This document shows, piece by piece, positions 1 to 8,575 of a stretch of 64,000 nucleotides of DNA. The notes under the pieces are model-generated. The model did no database searches, was not told the DNA's origin, and saw nothing but the letters and a program-made list of their open reading frames with translations. The stretch covers positions 751,133-815,132 of the forward strand of contig NZ_KB913017.1 of the NCBI RefSeq assembly GCF_000383975.1. The letters run 5' to 3'. This stretch comes from Natronorubrum tibetense GA33. GTDB lineage: Archaea; Halobacteriota; Halobacteria; Halobacteriales; Natrialbaceae. Numbering within the stretch: position 1 is the stretch's first letter; each line of letters begins with the position of its first letter. A program made the translations under genes and the position numbers.

Positions 1-221
1 TCCACGAGCGGTTCGCGTTCGACTACGACCTCGGGCTCGAGAGCCAGCCGGTTCCCGAGACGGTCGCGTCGGGAACCGTCGTCGGCGTGAAGGGGCGACT
101 GCTGGTCCTCGAGAACGGGGGAACGACCTACGCCGTGGACTTGCGCGATCTCGTGGGCTACGACGTCACGGACGGAACCACGAGCCGTGATCTCCAGTCG
201 TCGCTTGGCTCGTTCGGGTGA
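1..221 (+). CDS. C-terminal end of a truncated gene, possibly DUF2797-like
   Basis: An open frame enters from the left edge and stops with TGA at 219-221, giving about 72 codons. The C-terminal segment has the pattern GTVVGVKGRLLVLENG followed by a DLRDLVGYDV stretch, which recalls the closing beta strands of archaeal DUF2797 proteins. That resemblance is from memory and weak. The start and most of the protein lie outside the window, so function is not assigned. A gap of about 126 bases separates it from the next gene on the same strand. Confidence 0.5.
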   Translation, partial: HERFAFDYDLGLESQPVPETVASGTVVGVKGRLLVLENGGTTYAVDLRDLVGYDVTDGTTSRDLQSSLGSFG

Positions 222-347
222 TCGACGGGGACAGAGACCGCTGGCGAACTCGCGGTAGGGGGCGAGATACCACGAAAATCATCTGGATTTTTGTTAGGTC
301 ACCGAAACGCCGCGAACAGCTATACGGTTGGTATGCGTACGAATACC

Positions 348-1172
348 ATGGCTTTGAGTGACAAGAAAACCGGAACGATGGGGTCGCCGATCGATGATAT
401 CGCGTACCTCGCGCGGTCCGAACACCGCGTTCGGACGCTTGTCGCTCTGCGCGATCGTCCCCGAACCCGGTCCGACCTTTGGGAGCAGACCGGCGTTTCG
501 TCGTCGACGATGCGACGGACGGTTAGAGCGTTCGAGGAGCGCAACTGGATCCGCAGGGAGGGACACGTGTACGAGACGACGCAACTCGGTGCGTTCATCG
601 CGTCCGCGATGGAGGAGCTGATCGGCCGGATCGAAACAGAACGGACCCTCCGCGATGTCTGGCACTGGCTGCCGGGCGACGAGAGCGGGTTCACGCTCGA
701 GGTCTGTACCGACGCCGTCGTGACGGTCGCCGAGCCCGACGCGCCCTACGGACCCGTCAATCGGTTCTCGGAGCTGCTCGCCGAGACGGACGAATTCCGG
801 TTCGTCGGCTCCGATATCGCCGTTCTCGAGCCGTGTAAGGACGTCCTCCGGAAGCGAATCGTCGACGGCATGGAGACGGAGATCATCGATCCGCCGGCGG
901 TCGCAAAACGGATCCTCGCGACGTATCCGGACCACTGCTCGGAACCGCTCGAGCGCCCCAACTTTACGGTCCTGTTACACGACGAACTGCCGTCGTACGG
1001 CGTCGGGCTCTTCGACGATCGAATCGCCGTCAGCTGTTACGATCAGGCCACTGGATCCGTCCGGCTGTTGATCGATACCGACGTTCCCGCGGCCTGGGAG
1101 TGGGCCGAATCGGTGTACTCGTCGTACCAGCGCGAGGCGCGCCCGCTCGCGGAGGAATCGCTCCTCGAGTAA
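348..1172 (+). CDS. Winged-HTH transcriptional regulator (FilR1/DUF1724-like)
   Basis: 274 residues. A winged helix-turn-helix occupies roughly residues 13-82 (RSDLWEQTGVSSSTMRRTV recognition region, then the wing around EGHVYETTQLG), followed by an alpha/beta sensor domain typical of the large haloarchaeal family related to the methanogenesis regulator FilR1. The start at 348 was chosen because a TATA-like CTATAC lies at 320-325, about 25 bases upstream, as expected for a leaderless haloarchaeal mRNA; an ATG at 333 is the alternative. It probably regulates transcription, but nothing nearby shows its target or ligand. Confidence 0.8.
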   Translation: MALSDKKTGTMGSPIDDIAYLARSEHRVRTLVALRDRPRTRSDLWEQTGVSSSTMRRTVRAFEERNWIRREGHVYETTQLGAFIASAMEELIGRIETERTLRDVWHWLPGDESGFTLEVCTDAVVTVAEPDAPYGPVNRFSELLAETDEFRFVGSDIAVLEPCKDVLRKRIVDGMETEIIDPPAVAKRILATYPDHCSEPLERPNFTVLLHDELPSYGVGLFDDRIAVSCYDQATGSVRLLIDTDVPAAWEWAESVYSSYQREARPLAEESLLE

Positions 1173-1342
1173 GGAGCCGGCCGTAACAAGCCGGGCGCAG
1201 CCCCGACACCGGACTCCGATCGACGCCACGCCAGGAGTCGGTGATCGCGGTCACCGACTGCACGTCCGGCAGCGACTGCCCGGCGGGCAGCAGATGCCTA
1301 TCTATCTTCCGTCCTCGTAGCCTGTTCCGGCGGAGAGACATC

Positions 1343-1750
1343 ATGGTATCAACGCAAACCCAACAGGAGATCGAACGGACGCTCGGACAGGTACCGAGCT
1401 GGATGAATCAACTCGCGGAGCCGGCGAGCGACCACAGCTGGGGAATCTTTCGGGACCTCACCCTCGGTGAGAGCGAACTGACCCCGCGGGAGAAAGCCCT
1501 CGTCGGCGTCGGCGTCGCGGCGGCGGTCGGCTGTCCCTACTGCTCTCACTTCCACCGAGAGGAGGCCCGTCTCGCAGAGGTTTCGGACGACGAACTCGAG
1601 GAGACGGTCACGCTTGCAGGCACGACCCGGTACTTCTCGACGGTGCTCCACGGCAACGAGATCGACCTCGACGACTTCGTCGACGAGACGGACGAGATCG
1701 TCAACTACCTCAAAGAACAGGAAGCACCAGCCGCGGGTGCCGACGACTGA
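1343..1750 (+). CDS. AhpD-like carboxymuconolactone decarboxylase family protein
   Basis: 135 residues with the AhpD/CMD signature: a CPYCSHFH motif (Cys64, Cys67, His71) after an alanine-rich helix. In AhpD proteins this CxxC pair is the redox centre that reduces peroxiredoxin-type partners. The family also includes gamma-carboxymuconolactone decarboxylase, but the intact CxxC favours a disulfide/peroxidase role. The start at 1343 begins the conserved domain; the longer frame from 1241 has a non-conserved arginine-rich leader. It stands alone, with no peroxiredoxin beside it. Confidence 0.85.
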   Translation: MVSTQTQQEIERTLGQVPSWMNQLAEPASDHSWGIFRDLTLGESELTPREKALVGVGVAAAVGCPYCSHFHREEARLAEVSDDELEETVTLAGTTRYFSTVLHGNEIDLDDFVDETDEIVNYLKEQEAPAAGADD

Positions 1751-1788
1751 TCGGCCACCCTCGGCCGGTCTCACTTTCGAATCCGCGT

Positions 1789-1953
1789 TCAGCCGACCAT
1801 CTCGCGAAGAGTCCGTCTTGGCGATCGGAAGACCGCCCCCATCGCCCGCGGCGACGAGTCGGTACGGTACTCGGCGTCCGCATCGTCGCCGGCGACGACC
1901 GCGTACCGTCCCTCGCTCACGATCGACTCTCGGTCTGGATTTTCGTCGACCAT
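1789..1953 (-). CDS. Possible small protein, 54 residues
   Basis: The minus strand has an ATG at 1953 and a stop at 1789, encoding an acidic N-terminal half (MVDENPDRESIVSEG) and a basic tail (SPRRTLREMVG). Composition resembles small haloarchaeal proteins, and the gap between flanking plus-strand genes would otherwise be empty. No family is recognised and no clear TATA element is visible upstream. It could be a chance frame in GC-rich DNA. Confidence 0.3.
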   Translation of the reverse strand: MVDENPDRESIVSEGRYAVVAGDDADAEYRTDSSPRAMGAVFRSPRRTLREMVG

Positions 1954-2104
1954 GTGTGTGAACACCTCGCTGAATCGGTTCGTTCTTGTGCCGGCAACAG
2001 CCTCCTGCCGACGACGACCCCCTCGGCAACTGGACTCCCCACAGGACTGTCGCGCCGTCCGAGACATGGCAATCCTTTTCCGCGGTCGTACAGAATCCGA
2101 GGGT

Positions 2105-2485
2105 ATGTCCGACGAAAACGAAGCTAACAACGGTAGCGACGACGGCGAGGAAAAATCCTTCCGCGAGCGAGTCGAGGAGATTCGCGAAAAGCGCGCCGAA
2201 GAGGGCGAAGGCGAGGGCGAACCGCCGGAGAGTCCGTTCGGCGGCGGCGGTGGCGGCCCCGGCGGCATGGGCGGCGGCGGCAACCCGTTCGCACAGATGA
2301 TGGGCGGGATGATGGGCGGCGGTGGCGGCCCCGGCGGCATGGGCGGCGGACCGGGCGGCCCCGGCGGCCGCGGGGAAGAAGTCGGTAACGAGGAACTCGT
2401 TCAGGAGGTCCGACAGCTCCGCGACGAGATGCGCGACCAGACGCGCGCGCTCAAGCGGATCGCCGACGCACTCGAGGACAACTAA
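2105..2485 (+). CDS. Acidic Gly/Met-rich protein with C-terminal coiled coil
   Basis: 126 residues in three parts: a charged helix (about 1-40), a low-complexity glycine-methionine segment (about 46-90, repeats of GGGGPGGMGG), and a charged helical tail (EELVQEVRQLRDEMRDQTRALKRIADAL) with heptad spacing that suggests a short coiled coil. No signal peptide or enzymatic motif is present. The start at 2105 was chosen because the upstream extension is non-acidic and unlike the rest. A conserved-hypothetical haloarchaeal protein; oligomerisation is likely but function is unknown. Confidence 0.7.
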   Translation: MSDENEANNGSDDGEEKSFRERVEEIREKRAEEGEGEGEPPESPFGGGGGGPGGMGGGGNPFAQMMGGMMGGGGGPGGMGGGPGGPGGRGEEVGNEELVQEVRQLRDEMRDQTRALKRIADALEDN

Positions 2486-2583
2486 CGCCCGCTAATCTTC
2501 CGATTTTTGCGTCGACGTGTCGAGAGCCGCAGCGCTCGCTTTGTGACACAGCTACAGCACTCGCCTCCCAGCACAGCCACCGC

Positions 2584-2739
2584 TTACCAACCGCTCACCG
2601 ACGCGTAGGCGTCCCGAAGCCGGTCGACCGATCGCTCGAGACACTGCGACGCGGGTCCGGAGCGCTCGTCTAGCGCTCGCTCGAGCGCGCTTCGAAACGC
2701 CGCCAAGACGACGGCTATCCGGCCGACCGCTCGAGCCAT
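2584..2739 (-). CDS. Possible small helical protein, 51 residues
   Basis: The minus strand reads from ATG at 2739 to TAA at 2584 and gives an amphipathic helical peptide (RIAVVLAAFRSALERALDER, then RSVDRLRDAYASV). The alternation of hydrophobic and charged residues looks coding, and it fills most of an otherwise empty 330-base gap. No family is recognised. It lies just after the end of the PAP2 gene, on the same strand. Confidence 0.4.
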   Translation of the reverse strand: MARAVGRIAVVLAAFRSALERALDERSGPASQCLERSVDRLRDAYASVSGW

Positions 2740-2814
2740 CGGTCGTGCCAGTTGCGGGCGGTGTACGTAACCCCATTACTCGTCGACAAGAAAAGACGGC
2801 GATCTGTGGGTGCC

Positions 2815-3684
2815 TCACGAGTCGCGATTGCGGAGGCCGCGAATCGAGGAAACGCGTCCGTCAATCCAGTCCGAAAGCGACCAGCGGCCGACGAGGAGGT
2901 GTGCGAGTTCGACGCTGACGTACGCGAGCACGATTCCGGCGACGACGTCGATCACCCAGTGGATGCCGAGGTACATCGTCGAAATCGCGACCGAGACCCC
3001 GAGGAGGATCGCGACGACGTTCCACTTCGGATAGACGTCCCGCGTGCGGTAGGCCAGGAAGGTGACGGTCGCCGCGAGCGAGGTGTGCAGCGACGGGAAG
3101 ACGTTGGTGTTCCGGTTGACCTGCCGCGTGAGGTGTTGGTACTGTGGGTACGTGTCGTACAGTAGCGCCTCGACGAGTTCGGGCATCATGTTCCGCGGCC
3201 CGTAGGCGATGACGAAAATGTAGAGCACCAGCCCGAGGGTATAGTTCAGCGTGTACGCCGCTAAAAGCTCCCGCAGCGGCCGCGTGTTCGACAGCGCGAA
3301 GTAGGCGACGACTGGAAAGACCAGCAGGAAAATGTAGCCGTAGATGTAGATGAACGAGAAGTACGCGGTCAGCCACGGCGTCGCGAGAGACTGCAGCCAG
3401 ACGATGAATTGGCCCTCGATGTCGTAGATCGGCCCCGTGAGGTTCCAGGCGACCCCGAGCCACACTTCACCGATCCATGAGAGATGGGGAACCGCCTGCC
3501 TGGCGACGCTGTTGAACAGCAAGACGACGGCGAGAAGGACCGTGATCGGGGCGGCTGCTCGGATCCGCGAGCGCCACTCCGTCCGCGTCTCGCGGAGGCG
3601 ATAGCGGCCGACGAAGAGCGCAATCGAGACGATTACCATGAGCGTCACGACCGCGACTAACTGCGTCAGCACCTGTACCAACAT
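2815..3684 (-). CDS. PAP2-family membrane phosphatase/phosphotransferase (copy 1)
   Basis: 289 residues, predominantly transmembrane (about six segments, beginning directly after the start MLVQVLTQLVAVVTLMVIV). It has the PAP2/Aur1-type catalytic motifs: FPSLHTSLA (phosphate-binding histidine) and YLGIHWVIDVVAG (second histidine and aspartate). Such enzymes hydrolyse or transfer lipid-linked phosphates at the outer face of the membrane. The ATG at 3684 overlaps the TAA of the upstream lipoprotein gene (TAATG), so the pair is translationally coupled. The same two-gene arrangement recurs at 5577-8260. Substrate unknown. Confidence 0.85.
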   Translation of the reverse strand: MLVQVLTQLVAVVTLMVIVSIALFVGRYRLRETRTEWRSRIRAAAPITVLLAVVLLFNSVARQAVPHLSWIGEVWLGVAWNLTGPIYDIEGQFIVWLQSLATPWLTAYFSFIYIYGYIFLLVFPVVAYFALSNTRPLRELLAAYTLNYTLGLVLYIFVIAYGPRNMMPELVEALLYDTYPQYQHLTRQVNRNTNVFPSLHTSLAATVTFLAYRTRDVYPKWNVVAILLGVSVAISTMYLGIHWVIDVVAGIVLAYVSVELAHLLVGRWSLSDWIDGRVSSIRGLRNRDS

Positions 3685-5492
3685 TACTGTCTCACCCGGA
3701 GGTTCCCCTCCGAATCGTACCGGAACCCGGCGTCTTCGAACGCCGCTCGCACCGCCTCGACGTCGAGGTCGCCATCCGAACCGAGAAACGGCATCTCGGG
3801 GTCTTCCCCGTCCCACTCGAGTCTGTCGGGGACCCACTCGTCGGTGACGGGCGTCGCGATCGGTCTCGCGTGGCCGTCGAACACCTCCTCGACCAGCCAC
3901 GCTTTGTCGAGCAGCCGGGCGACTACCTGACGGAATCGCGGGTTGCCAAAGGGCGCCCTGCGGGCGTTGAACCCGAGGTGGTAGAACGTCCACGACGGTG
4001 ACTCGACGAGTTCGACGTCGTCGCTCTCTTCGATATCGTCGACGACGTAGGTCTCGAGGGCCGAACTCGTGACGTCGGCGGCGTCGTCCTCGAGCAGCTG
4101 GATCGCCGACGTGCTCCGCGGATCGATCTGGACGCGGAGTTCGTCGACCGTCGGCTCGGGGCGGTCGACATCTTCGCGCAGCGAAAAGTGGTCGTCGAAG
4201 CGCTCGAACGTGACGTGTTCCCGTTCGGAGCGATCGGCGTACTGAAACGGTCCGCTACCGATCGGCGGGAAGTTATTGGACACCACCGCCTCGGTCGTCC
4301 CTTGCGCGACGCGAACGCCGCGGACGGACGCTTCCGCTGCACGGTCGCGCCAGACGTGTTCGGGGAGGATCGGCACCATCAACGCCCGCTCGCCGACCTC
4401 CTGGCCCACGCCGACCGCGAACTCGAGGGTGGACTCGCCGGTCGCTTCGACCTCGTCGATCGCCGCGACGCGGCCCCGAAACCGCGGCGAGGGCGCGGGC
4501 GAGCCGTCGCCTCCAAGCGCGGTGTCCGCGAGGAAGCGATAACTGAACGCGACGTCGCTCGCGGTGAGCGACTCGCCGTCGTGGAACGTACAGTCGGGGT
4601 GGAGTTCGACGACGAGCGTCGACTCGTCGATCCACTCCCAGTCGTCGGCGAGCCACGGCTCGAGCGAGTGGGCGCCGTCGGCGGTGACGGTCTCGGTCGC
4701 GAGCGAGTCGTATAGCAGGTCGGTGACCGTTCCCCGGTCGCGGTACTCGGCAGTCAATGGGTTGAGATTCTGTGACGGGCGAGCGTCCATGTGGACGGCC
4801 CGAAGCTGTTCGCCGCTTTCGTCGGTCAGCGGCTCGAGGCCGAGATACCCACCTCGCGTCGCGAGGTGGCCGTCCGCCCAGCCCTCGAACCGGTCGGCCC
4901 GCACGAGTCGGTGCTCGGTCGGCGTACAGACGGGGATGAACGGCTGTTCGACGGCGAGCGCCTCGAGCAGCGTCTCGACGGTGTCGCGGCGCTCCTCGCC
5001 GTCGGTCTCTCGCTGTTCCTCGAGCAGGTCGTCGACCAGCAGGTTCGTAAAGCCGAAGGGGTTCTGCCAGCCGGATTCCTCGGCGTACAGCGAGTGCAGC
5101 GACTCGTAGAGAAAGTCCGGGTCGAGGCCGCCGGGATGCTGGCCGACGTAGATATCGAAGTCGTGATTAATCAAGATCGCCCGCAGAAACTCCTCGTTCG
5201 AGCGCATCTCGATGGCCGTGTCGACGCCGGCGGTCTCGAGGGCGGCGGCGATCTCTCGAGCCAGCCGGATGCTCTCTCGGTCGCCGTCTGCGGGAAGCGT
5301 CGTGATGGTCAGCGAGAGCTGTTCGATATCGTCCCGGTTGACGATGTTTCGGAACCGGCTGAGACAGCCGCTCGTCGACATCGTGAGTCCGGCGGCGCCG
5401 GCCAGCGCGGCCCGACGGCTGATGGCGGGCGACCGACCGCCACGGCGTCTCTGGCTATCGGTGTCGGACGACGCAGCTCCACGCTCACTCAT
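3684..5492 (-). CDS. Tat lipoprotein, SBP family 5, apparently circularly permuted (copy 1)
   Basis: 602 residues with a Tat signal (Arg26-Arg27) and lipobox ending at Cys43. It belongs to the dipeptide/oligopeptide-binding family (SBP_bac_5), but the domain order is shifted. Residues about 57-222 match the segment that normally closes the family (DFDIYVGQHPGGLDPDFLY, then QPFIPVCTPTEHRL). Residues about 231-330 match the usual mature N-terminus (NLNPLTAEY, LYDSLATE, WTF-type FHDGESLTASDVAFSY). The protein ends with NPRFRQVVARLLDKAWLV and AAFEDAGFRYDSEGNL, which normally lie mid-protein. No permease or ATPase gene is adjacent; the partner is the overlapping PAP2 gene. Confidence 0.85.
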   Translation of the reverse strand: MSERGAASSDTDSQRRRGGRSPAISRRAALAGAAGLTMSTSGCLSRFRNIVNRDDIEQLSLTITTLPADGDRESIRLAREIAAALETAGVDTAIEMRSNEEFLRAILINHDFDIYVGQHPGGLDPDFLYESLHSLYAEESGWQNPFGFTNLLVDDLLEEQRETDGEERRDTVETLLEALAVEQPFIPVCTPTEHRLVRADRFEGWADGHLATRGGYLGLEPLTDESGEQLRAVHMDARPSQNLNPLTAEYRDRGTVTDLLYDSLATETVTADGAHSLEPWLADDWEWIDESTLVVELHPDCTFHDGESLTASDVAFSYRFLADTALGGDGSPAPSPRFRGRVAAIDEVEATGESTLEFAVGVGQEVGERALMVPILPEHVWRDRAAEASVRGVRVAQGTTEAVVSNNFPPIGSGPFQYADRSEREHVTFERFDDHFSLREDVDRPEPTVDELRVQIDPRSTSAIQLLEDDAADVTSSALETYVVDDIEESDDVELVESPSWTFYHLGFNARRAPFGNPRFRQVVARLLDKAWLVEEVFDGHARPIATPVTDEWVPDRLEWDGEDPEMPFLGSDGDLDVEAVRAAFEDAGFRYDSEGNLRVRQ

Positions 5493-5524
5493 TCGGATCG
5501 TTTGTCACAGTTCGCCGGTGGCGG

Positions 5525-5539
5525 TATAACAGTATTGTG
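5525..5539 (-). promoter_or_regulatory. Probable promoter of the copy 1 SBP-PAP2 cassette
   Basis: The plus-strand text TATAACAGTATTGTG lies 33 bases before the start at 5492. The same motif, TATAACAATATTGCG, lies 31 bases before the start of the second cassette. The spacing fits a TATA element for leaderless transcripts. Conservation beyond the TATA core suggests a shared control element. Confidence 0.6.
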
Positions 5540-5576
5540 TTGGCGGGCGCCGAAACCCATGCGAGCGATTCGCGAG

Positions 5577-6416
5577 TTAGCGCGAGTCGGATCCGTCGGT
5601 CTTGTCGGAGCCGGTCAGTCGATCGACCGACGCTGACAGCGACCACCGACCGACGATGACGTCCGAGAGCCAGACGCAAAGCGCCGCGAGCGCGAGCCCG
5701 GCGACGACGTCGATTGCCCAGTGAATCCCGAGGTACATCGTCGAGATGATGACGCTGACCGCGAGCACGACGGCGACCGGGAACCACCACAGGTACTCGT
5801 CGCGGGAGAGGTAGGCGAAGATGCCGACCGTGGCTGCAAGCGAGGTGTGCAGCGACGGGAAGACGTTGGTGGCCCGGTTGACCTCCCGCGTGAGGTGCTG
5901 ATACTCGGGATTGTGATCGTACAGCACGGTCTCGAGTTCGCCGGCGAGAATGTTTCGCGGCCCATAGGCGATGACCAGGAGATACAGGGCGAGCCCGAGC
6001 CCGTAGTTGAGCGTGTACGCCGTCAACAGCCGCCGGAACATGCGTGTGTCCGAGAGCACGAAGTACGCCACGGCCGGGAAGATCAGCAGATAGGTGTAGC
6101 CGTAGACGTAGATCCACGCGAAGTACTCCGTCAGATAGGAGTTGGCGACCCGCTGAAAGATCAGGATAAACTCGCCCTCGATGTCCCGGATCGCCGAGGT
6201 CATGTGGAACCCGATATCAGGATCGCTCCGTCGCATCATCCGGTTGAGAACCAACGCGATTCCCAGCACGACGAGCACCGGGCCGGAGATCCGCAGGCGA
6301 GTGCGCCACTCGGTAAACGTGGTCTCGAGCCGTTCGCGGCCGATAAACAGCGCGATCGAAATCGGGAGCATGATCCCGACGACAACCGCGACTCGCGTCA
6401 GTACCTCCGTGAGCAT
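5577..6416 (-). CDS. PAP2-family membrane phosphatase/phosphotransferase (copy 2)
   Basis: 279 residues, multi-pass membrane protein paralogous to the one at 2815. The same motifs are present: FPSLHTSLAATV and YLGIHWAIDVVAG, preceded by a conserved AYGPRN loop. The start at 6416 overlaps the upstream stop (TGATG). C-terminal tails of the two copies differ, while the catalytic core is closely matched. As with copy 1, a lipid-phosphate substrate at the outer membrane face is expected from the family, but none can be named. Confidence 0.85.
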   Translation of the reverse strand: MLTEVLTRVAVVVGIMLPISIALFIGRERLETTFTEWRTRLRISGPVLVVLGIALVLNRMMRRSDPDIGFHMTSAIRDIEGEFILIFQRVANSYLTEYFAWIYVYGYTYLLIFPAVAYFVLSDTRMFRRLLTAYTLNYGLGLALYLLVIAYGPRNILAGELETVLYDHNPEYQHLTREVNRATNVFPSLHTSLAATVGIFAYLSRDEYLWWFPVAVVLAVSVIISTMYLGIHWAIDVVAGLALAALCVWLSDVIVGRWSLSASVDRLTGSDKTDGSDSR

Positions 6417-8260
6417 CAGTAGTGCCTCAGTCGTCCGGCAGCCTCGTCGTACCGATAGCCGATATCCTCGAACATATCGCGTGCGAGCGTGACGTTCGGT
6501 TCGCCGTTGCTACCGAGGAATCGGGTGACGAAGTCGTCGTCCTCGCTGTCCCACTCGAGGTGTTCCGGGACCCACTCGTCGGTGACGGGCGTCGCCAGCG
6601 GCTTCGCGTGGGCCTCGTCGAAGAACACTTCGTCGATGACCCATTCCTTGTCGATCAGCTGTGCGACTGCCTGCCGGAAGCGGAAGTCGCCACACGGCAT
6701 CCGTCGCGTGTTGAATCCGAGGTGGTAGAACGTCCACGAGTCGTCGTCGTAGCGTTCGATCTCGTCGTCCTCGGGGATGTCGGCCAGCGAGAACGCCTCG
6801 AGCATCGACTCCGTCAGATCGGCGCCGCCGCTTGCGACGCGCTCGATGGAGGAGACGCTCCCGGGGTCGACGGTGAACCGAATCTCGTCGACGGTCGGTT
6901 CGAGGTGGACGTCCTTGTCGAGCGTGTCGTCGTCCTCGGCCAGCGTGAAGTGGTCGTCGAAGCGCTCGAGGGTGAGGTGGTCGCGCTCGGACTGACTCTC
7001 GAACTGGTAGGGACCGCTGCCGATCGGCTCGATCGAACTACTGGTAACGATCCCCCACCGCCCCTGTGGCGCGGAGAAGTCGTCGATGCTTCCGACGCGA
7101 TCGTTGACTTCCTCCAACCAGACGTGTTTCGGAAGGATCGGAACCGTAAGGGCTCGTTCGGCGACCGCTCGACCGGCATCGAACGTCATCCGGAACTGGA
7201 AGTCCTCTCCGTACTCGGTGTCGATTTCGTCGACCGCGCTCACGTGGCCGCGGTAGCGGGGTGAAGGAGAGGGGTTCGCTGCGAGCGTGTACGACGTATC
7301 CTCGAGGAAGTCGTACGTGAACTCGACGTCCTCCGGGGTGACCGGCTCTGCGGGGACCGATTCGGTTTCGTGGAACGTACAGTCCTCGCGGAGCGTGACG
7401 GTCGCGGTCGTCGTCTCGACATCCTCGTCGTCCGTCGACTCCCAGCTCACGTCGCTGGCGAGCCACGGCTCGACTTCGACGGTGCCGTCTTCGGTTTCGA
7501 CGGTCGTGCTGAGCGAATCGTACAGCAGGTCGATGATCGTTCCTCGTTCCCGAACCGTCGCCGAGAGGGGGTTGACGTTTCGCGACGGTCGTGCGTCGGT
7601 GACGAGCGCGTCTAACCGCTCGACGTCGTCGTCCGGTTCGAGACCGAGATAGCCCCGCCTGGTCGCGAGGTGGCTGTCGCCCCAGCCTTCGAACCGATTG
7701 CTGGCGACGCGGTACTCGGTCGGCCGACAGATCGGCTCGAACGGTTTCTCGATAGCGATCTCTTCTAACAGCGATTCCATCTTCGTTTCGCGTTCCTCGC
7801 CGTCCGCCTGCCGTTGCTCCTCGAGGAGGCGGTCGATCCCCCTGACGGTGAGACCGAAGGGGTTCTGCCAGCCGGATTCGTCGGCGTACGTGGAGTGGAG
7901 GGCCTCGTACAGAAAGTCCGGATCGAAATCCGCAGGATGGCGACCGACGTACAGATCGAAGTCGTGATCGATCAGGGTCATCTCGAGGAATTCGGCGCGA
8001 GAGCGCACCGTGAGATCCGCGTCGATGCCGACTGCCTGGAGGTTCGACTCGAGATGCCGAGCGATCTGGACGGTTTCTCGGTTGTCGTCGCGAGGGACCG
8101 TGACGATGGAGAGCGAAAGCTGATCGTCTCCGTCACCGGTGACGACGCTGCGAACGCTGTCGATACAGCCGCTCAGCGAGAGCGATAGCCCCGCTGCACC
8201 TGCAGCGAGGACGGAGCGTCGATCGACGCCGTCGACCGGATCAGTCGTGTTGCGATTCAT
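6416..8260 (-). CDS. Tat lipoprotein, SBP family 5, apparently circularly permuted (copy 2)
   Basis: 614 residues; twin arginine at 14-15 and lipobox cysteine at 32. The domain order matches the copy at 3684: the normally C-terminal lobe first (HDFDLYVGRHPADFDPDFLY; PFEPICRPTEYR), then the normally N-terminal lobe (DARPSRNVNPLSATVRERG; CTFHETESV), and a tail of FRFRQAVAQLIDKEWVIDEV and MFEDIGYRYDEAAGRL. The tail would run on into the N-terminal segment LSLSIVTVPRDD if the ends were joined. It overlaps the downstream PAP2 gene. Probably a surface-anchored binding protein; ligand unknown. Confidence 0.85.
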   Translation of the reverse strand: MNRNTTDPVDGVDRRSVLAAGAAGLSLSLSGCIDSVRSVVTGDGDDQLSLSIVTVPRDDNRETVQIARHLESNLQAVGIDADLTVRSRAEFLEMTLIDHDFDLYVGRHPADFDPDFLYEALHSTYADESGWQNPFGLTVRGIDRLLEEQRQADGEERETKMESLLEEIAIEKPFEPICRPTEYRVASNRFEGWGDSHLATRRGYLGLEPDDDVERLDALVTDARPSRNVNPLSATVRERGTIIDLLYDSLSTTVETEDGTVEVEPWLASDVSWESTDDEDVETTTATVTLREDCTFHETESVPAEPVTPEDVEFTYDFLEDTSYTLAANPSPSPRYRGHVSAVDEIDTEYGEDFQFRMTFDAGRAVAERALTVPILPKHVWLEEVNDRVGSIDDFSAPQGRWGIVTSSSIEPIGSGPYQFESQSERDHLTLERFDDHFTLAEDDDTLDKDVHLEPTVDEIRFTVDPGSVSSIERVASGGADLTESMLEAFSLADIPEDDEIERYDDDSWTFYHLGFNTRRMPCGDFRFRQAVAQLIDKEWVIDEVFFDEAHAKPLATPVTDEWVPEHLEWDSEDDDFVTRFLGSNGEPNVTLARDMFEDIGYRYDEAAGRLRHY

Positions 8261-8290
8261 TCAGTCTATTACACCTCTTTGCTGTTGATA

Positions 8291-8305
8291 TATAACAATA
8301 TTGCG
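8291..8305 (-). promoter_or_regulatory. Probable promoter of the copy 2 SBP-PAP2 cassette
   Basis: TATAACAATATTGCG on the plus strand sits 31 bases before the start at 8260 and matches the element before the first cassette at 12 or 13 of 15 positions. The remainder of the gap 8261-8575 is AT-rich near this promoter and otherwise shows no gene that can be supported. Confidence 0.6.
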
Positions 8306-8575
8306 TACTACGATCGACTACGGGGAACCGTCAAAAACTTTTTCAATCGTCCCTCTTTTCGTGCGAATTCGCGCCACCTATGTTGTTTGGTGGCACATAA
8401 CCCGACAATAGATCAGAATCAGTTTTTCGCCGACACGCTCGAGTGCGTGCCTGCGAGCGGTCCGTCGCGCGTTCGCACCGAGACGGGCCCGCAGTGCGGG
8501 ATCGGCTGGCGAGTCGCTCGAGTACGCTGGCCGCGAGAGCACAACACCGATATGTGAACCGCCGAAAGACGGGGT

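Noticed and set aside
8279-8557. 92-residue plus-strand frame before rnp4
   Set aside because: It begins inside the promoter of the divergent lipoprotein gene and its product is basic with no family resemblance.
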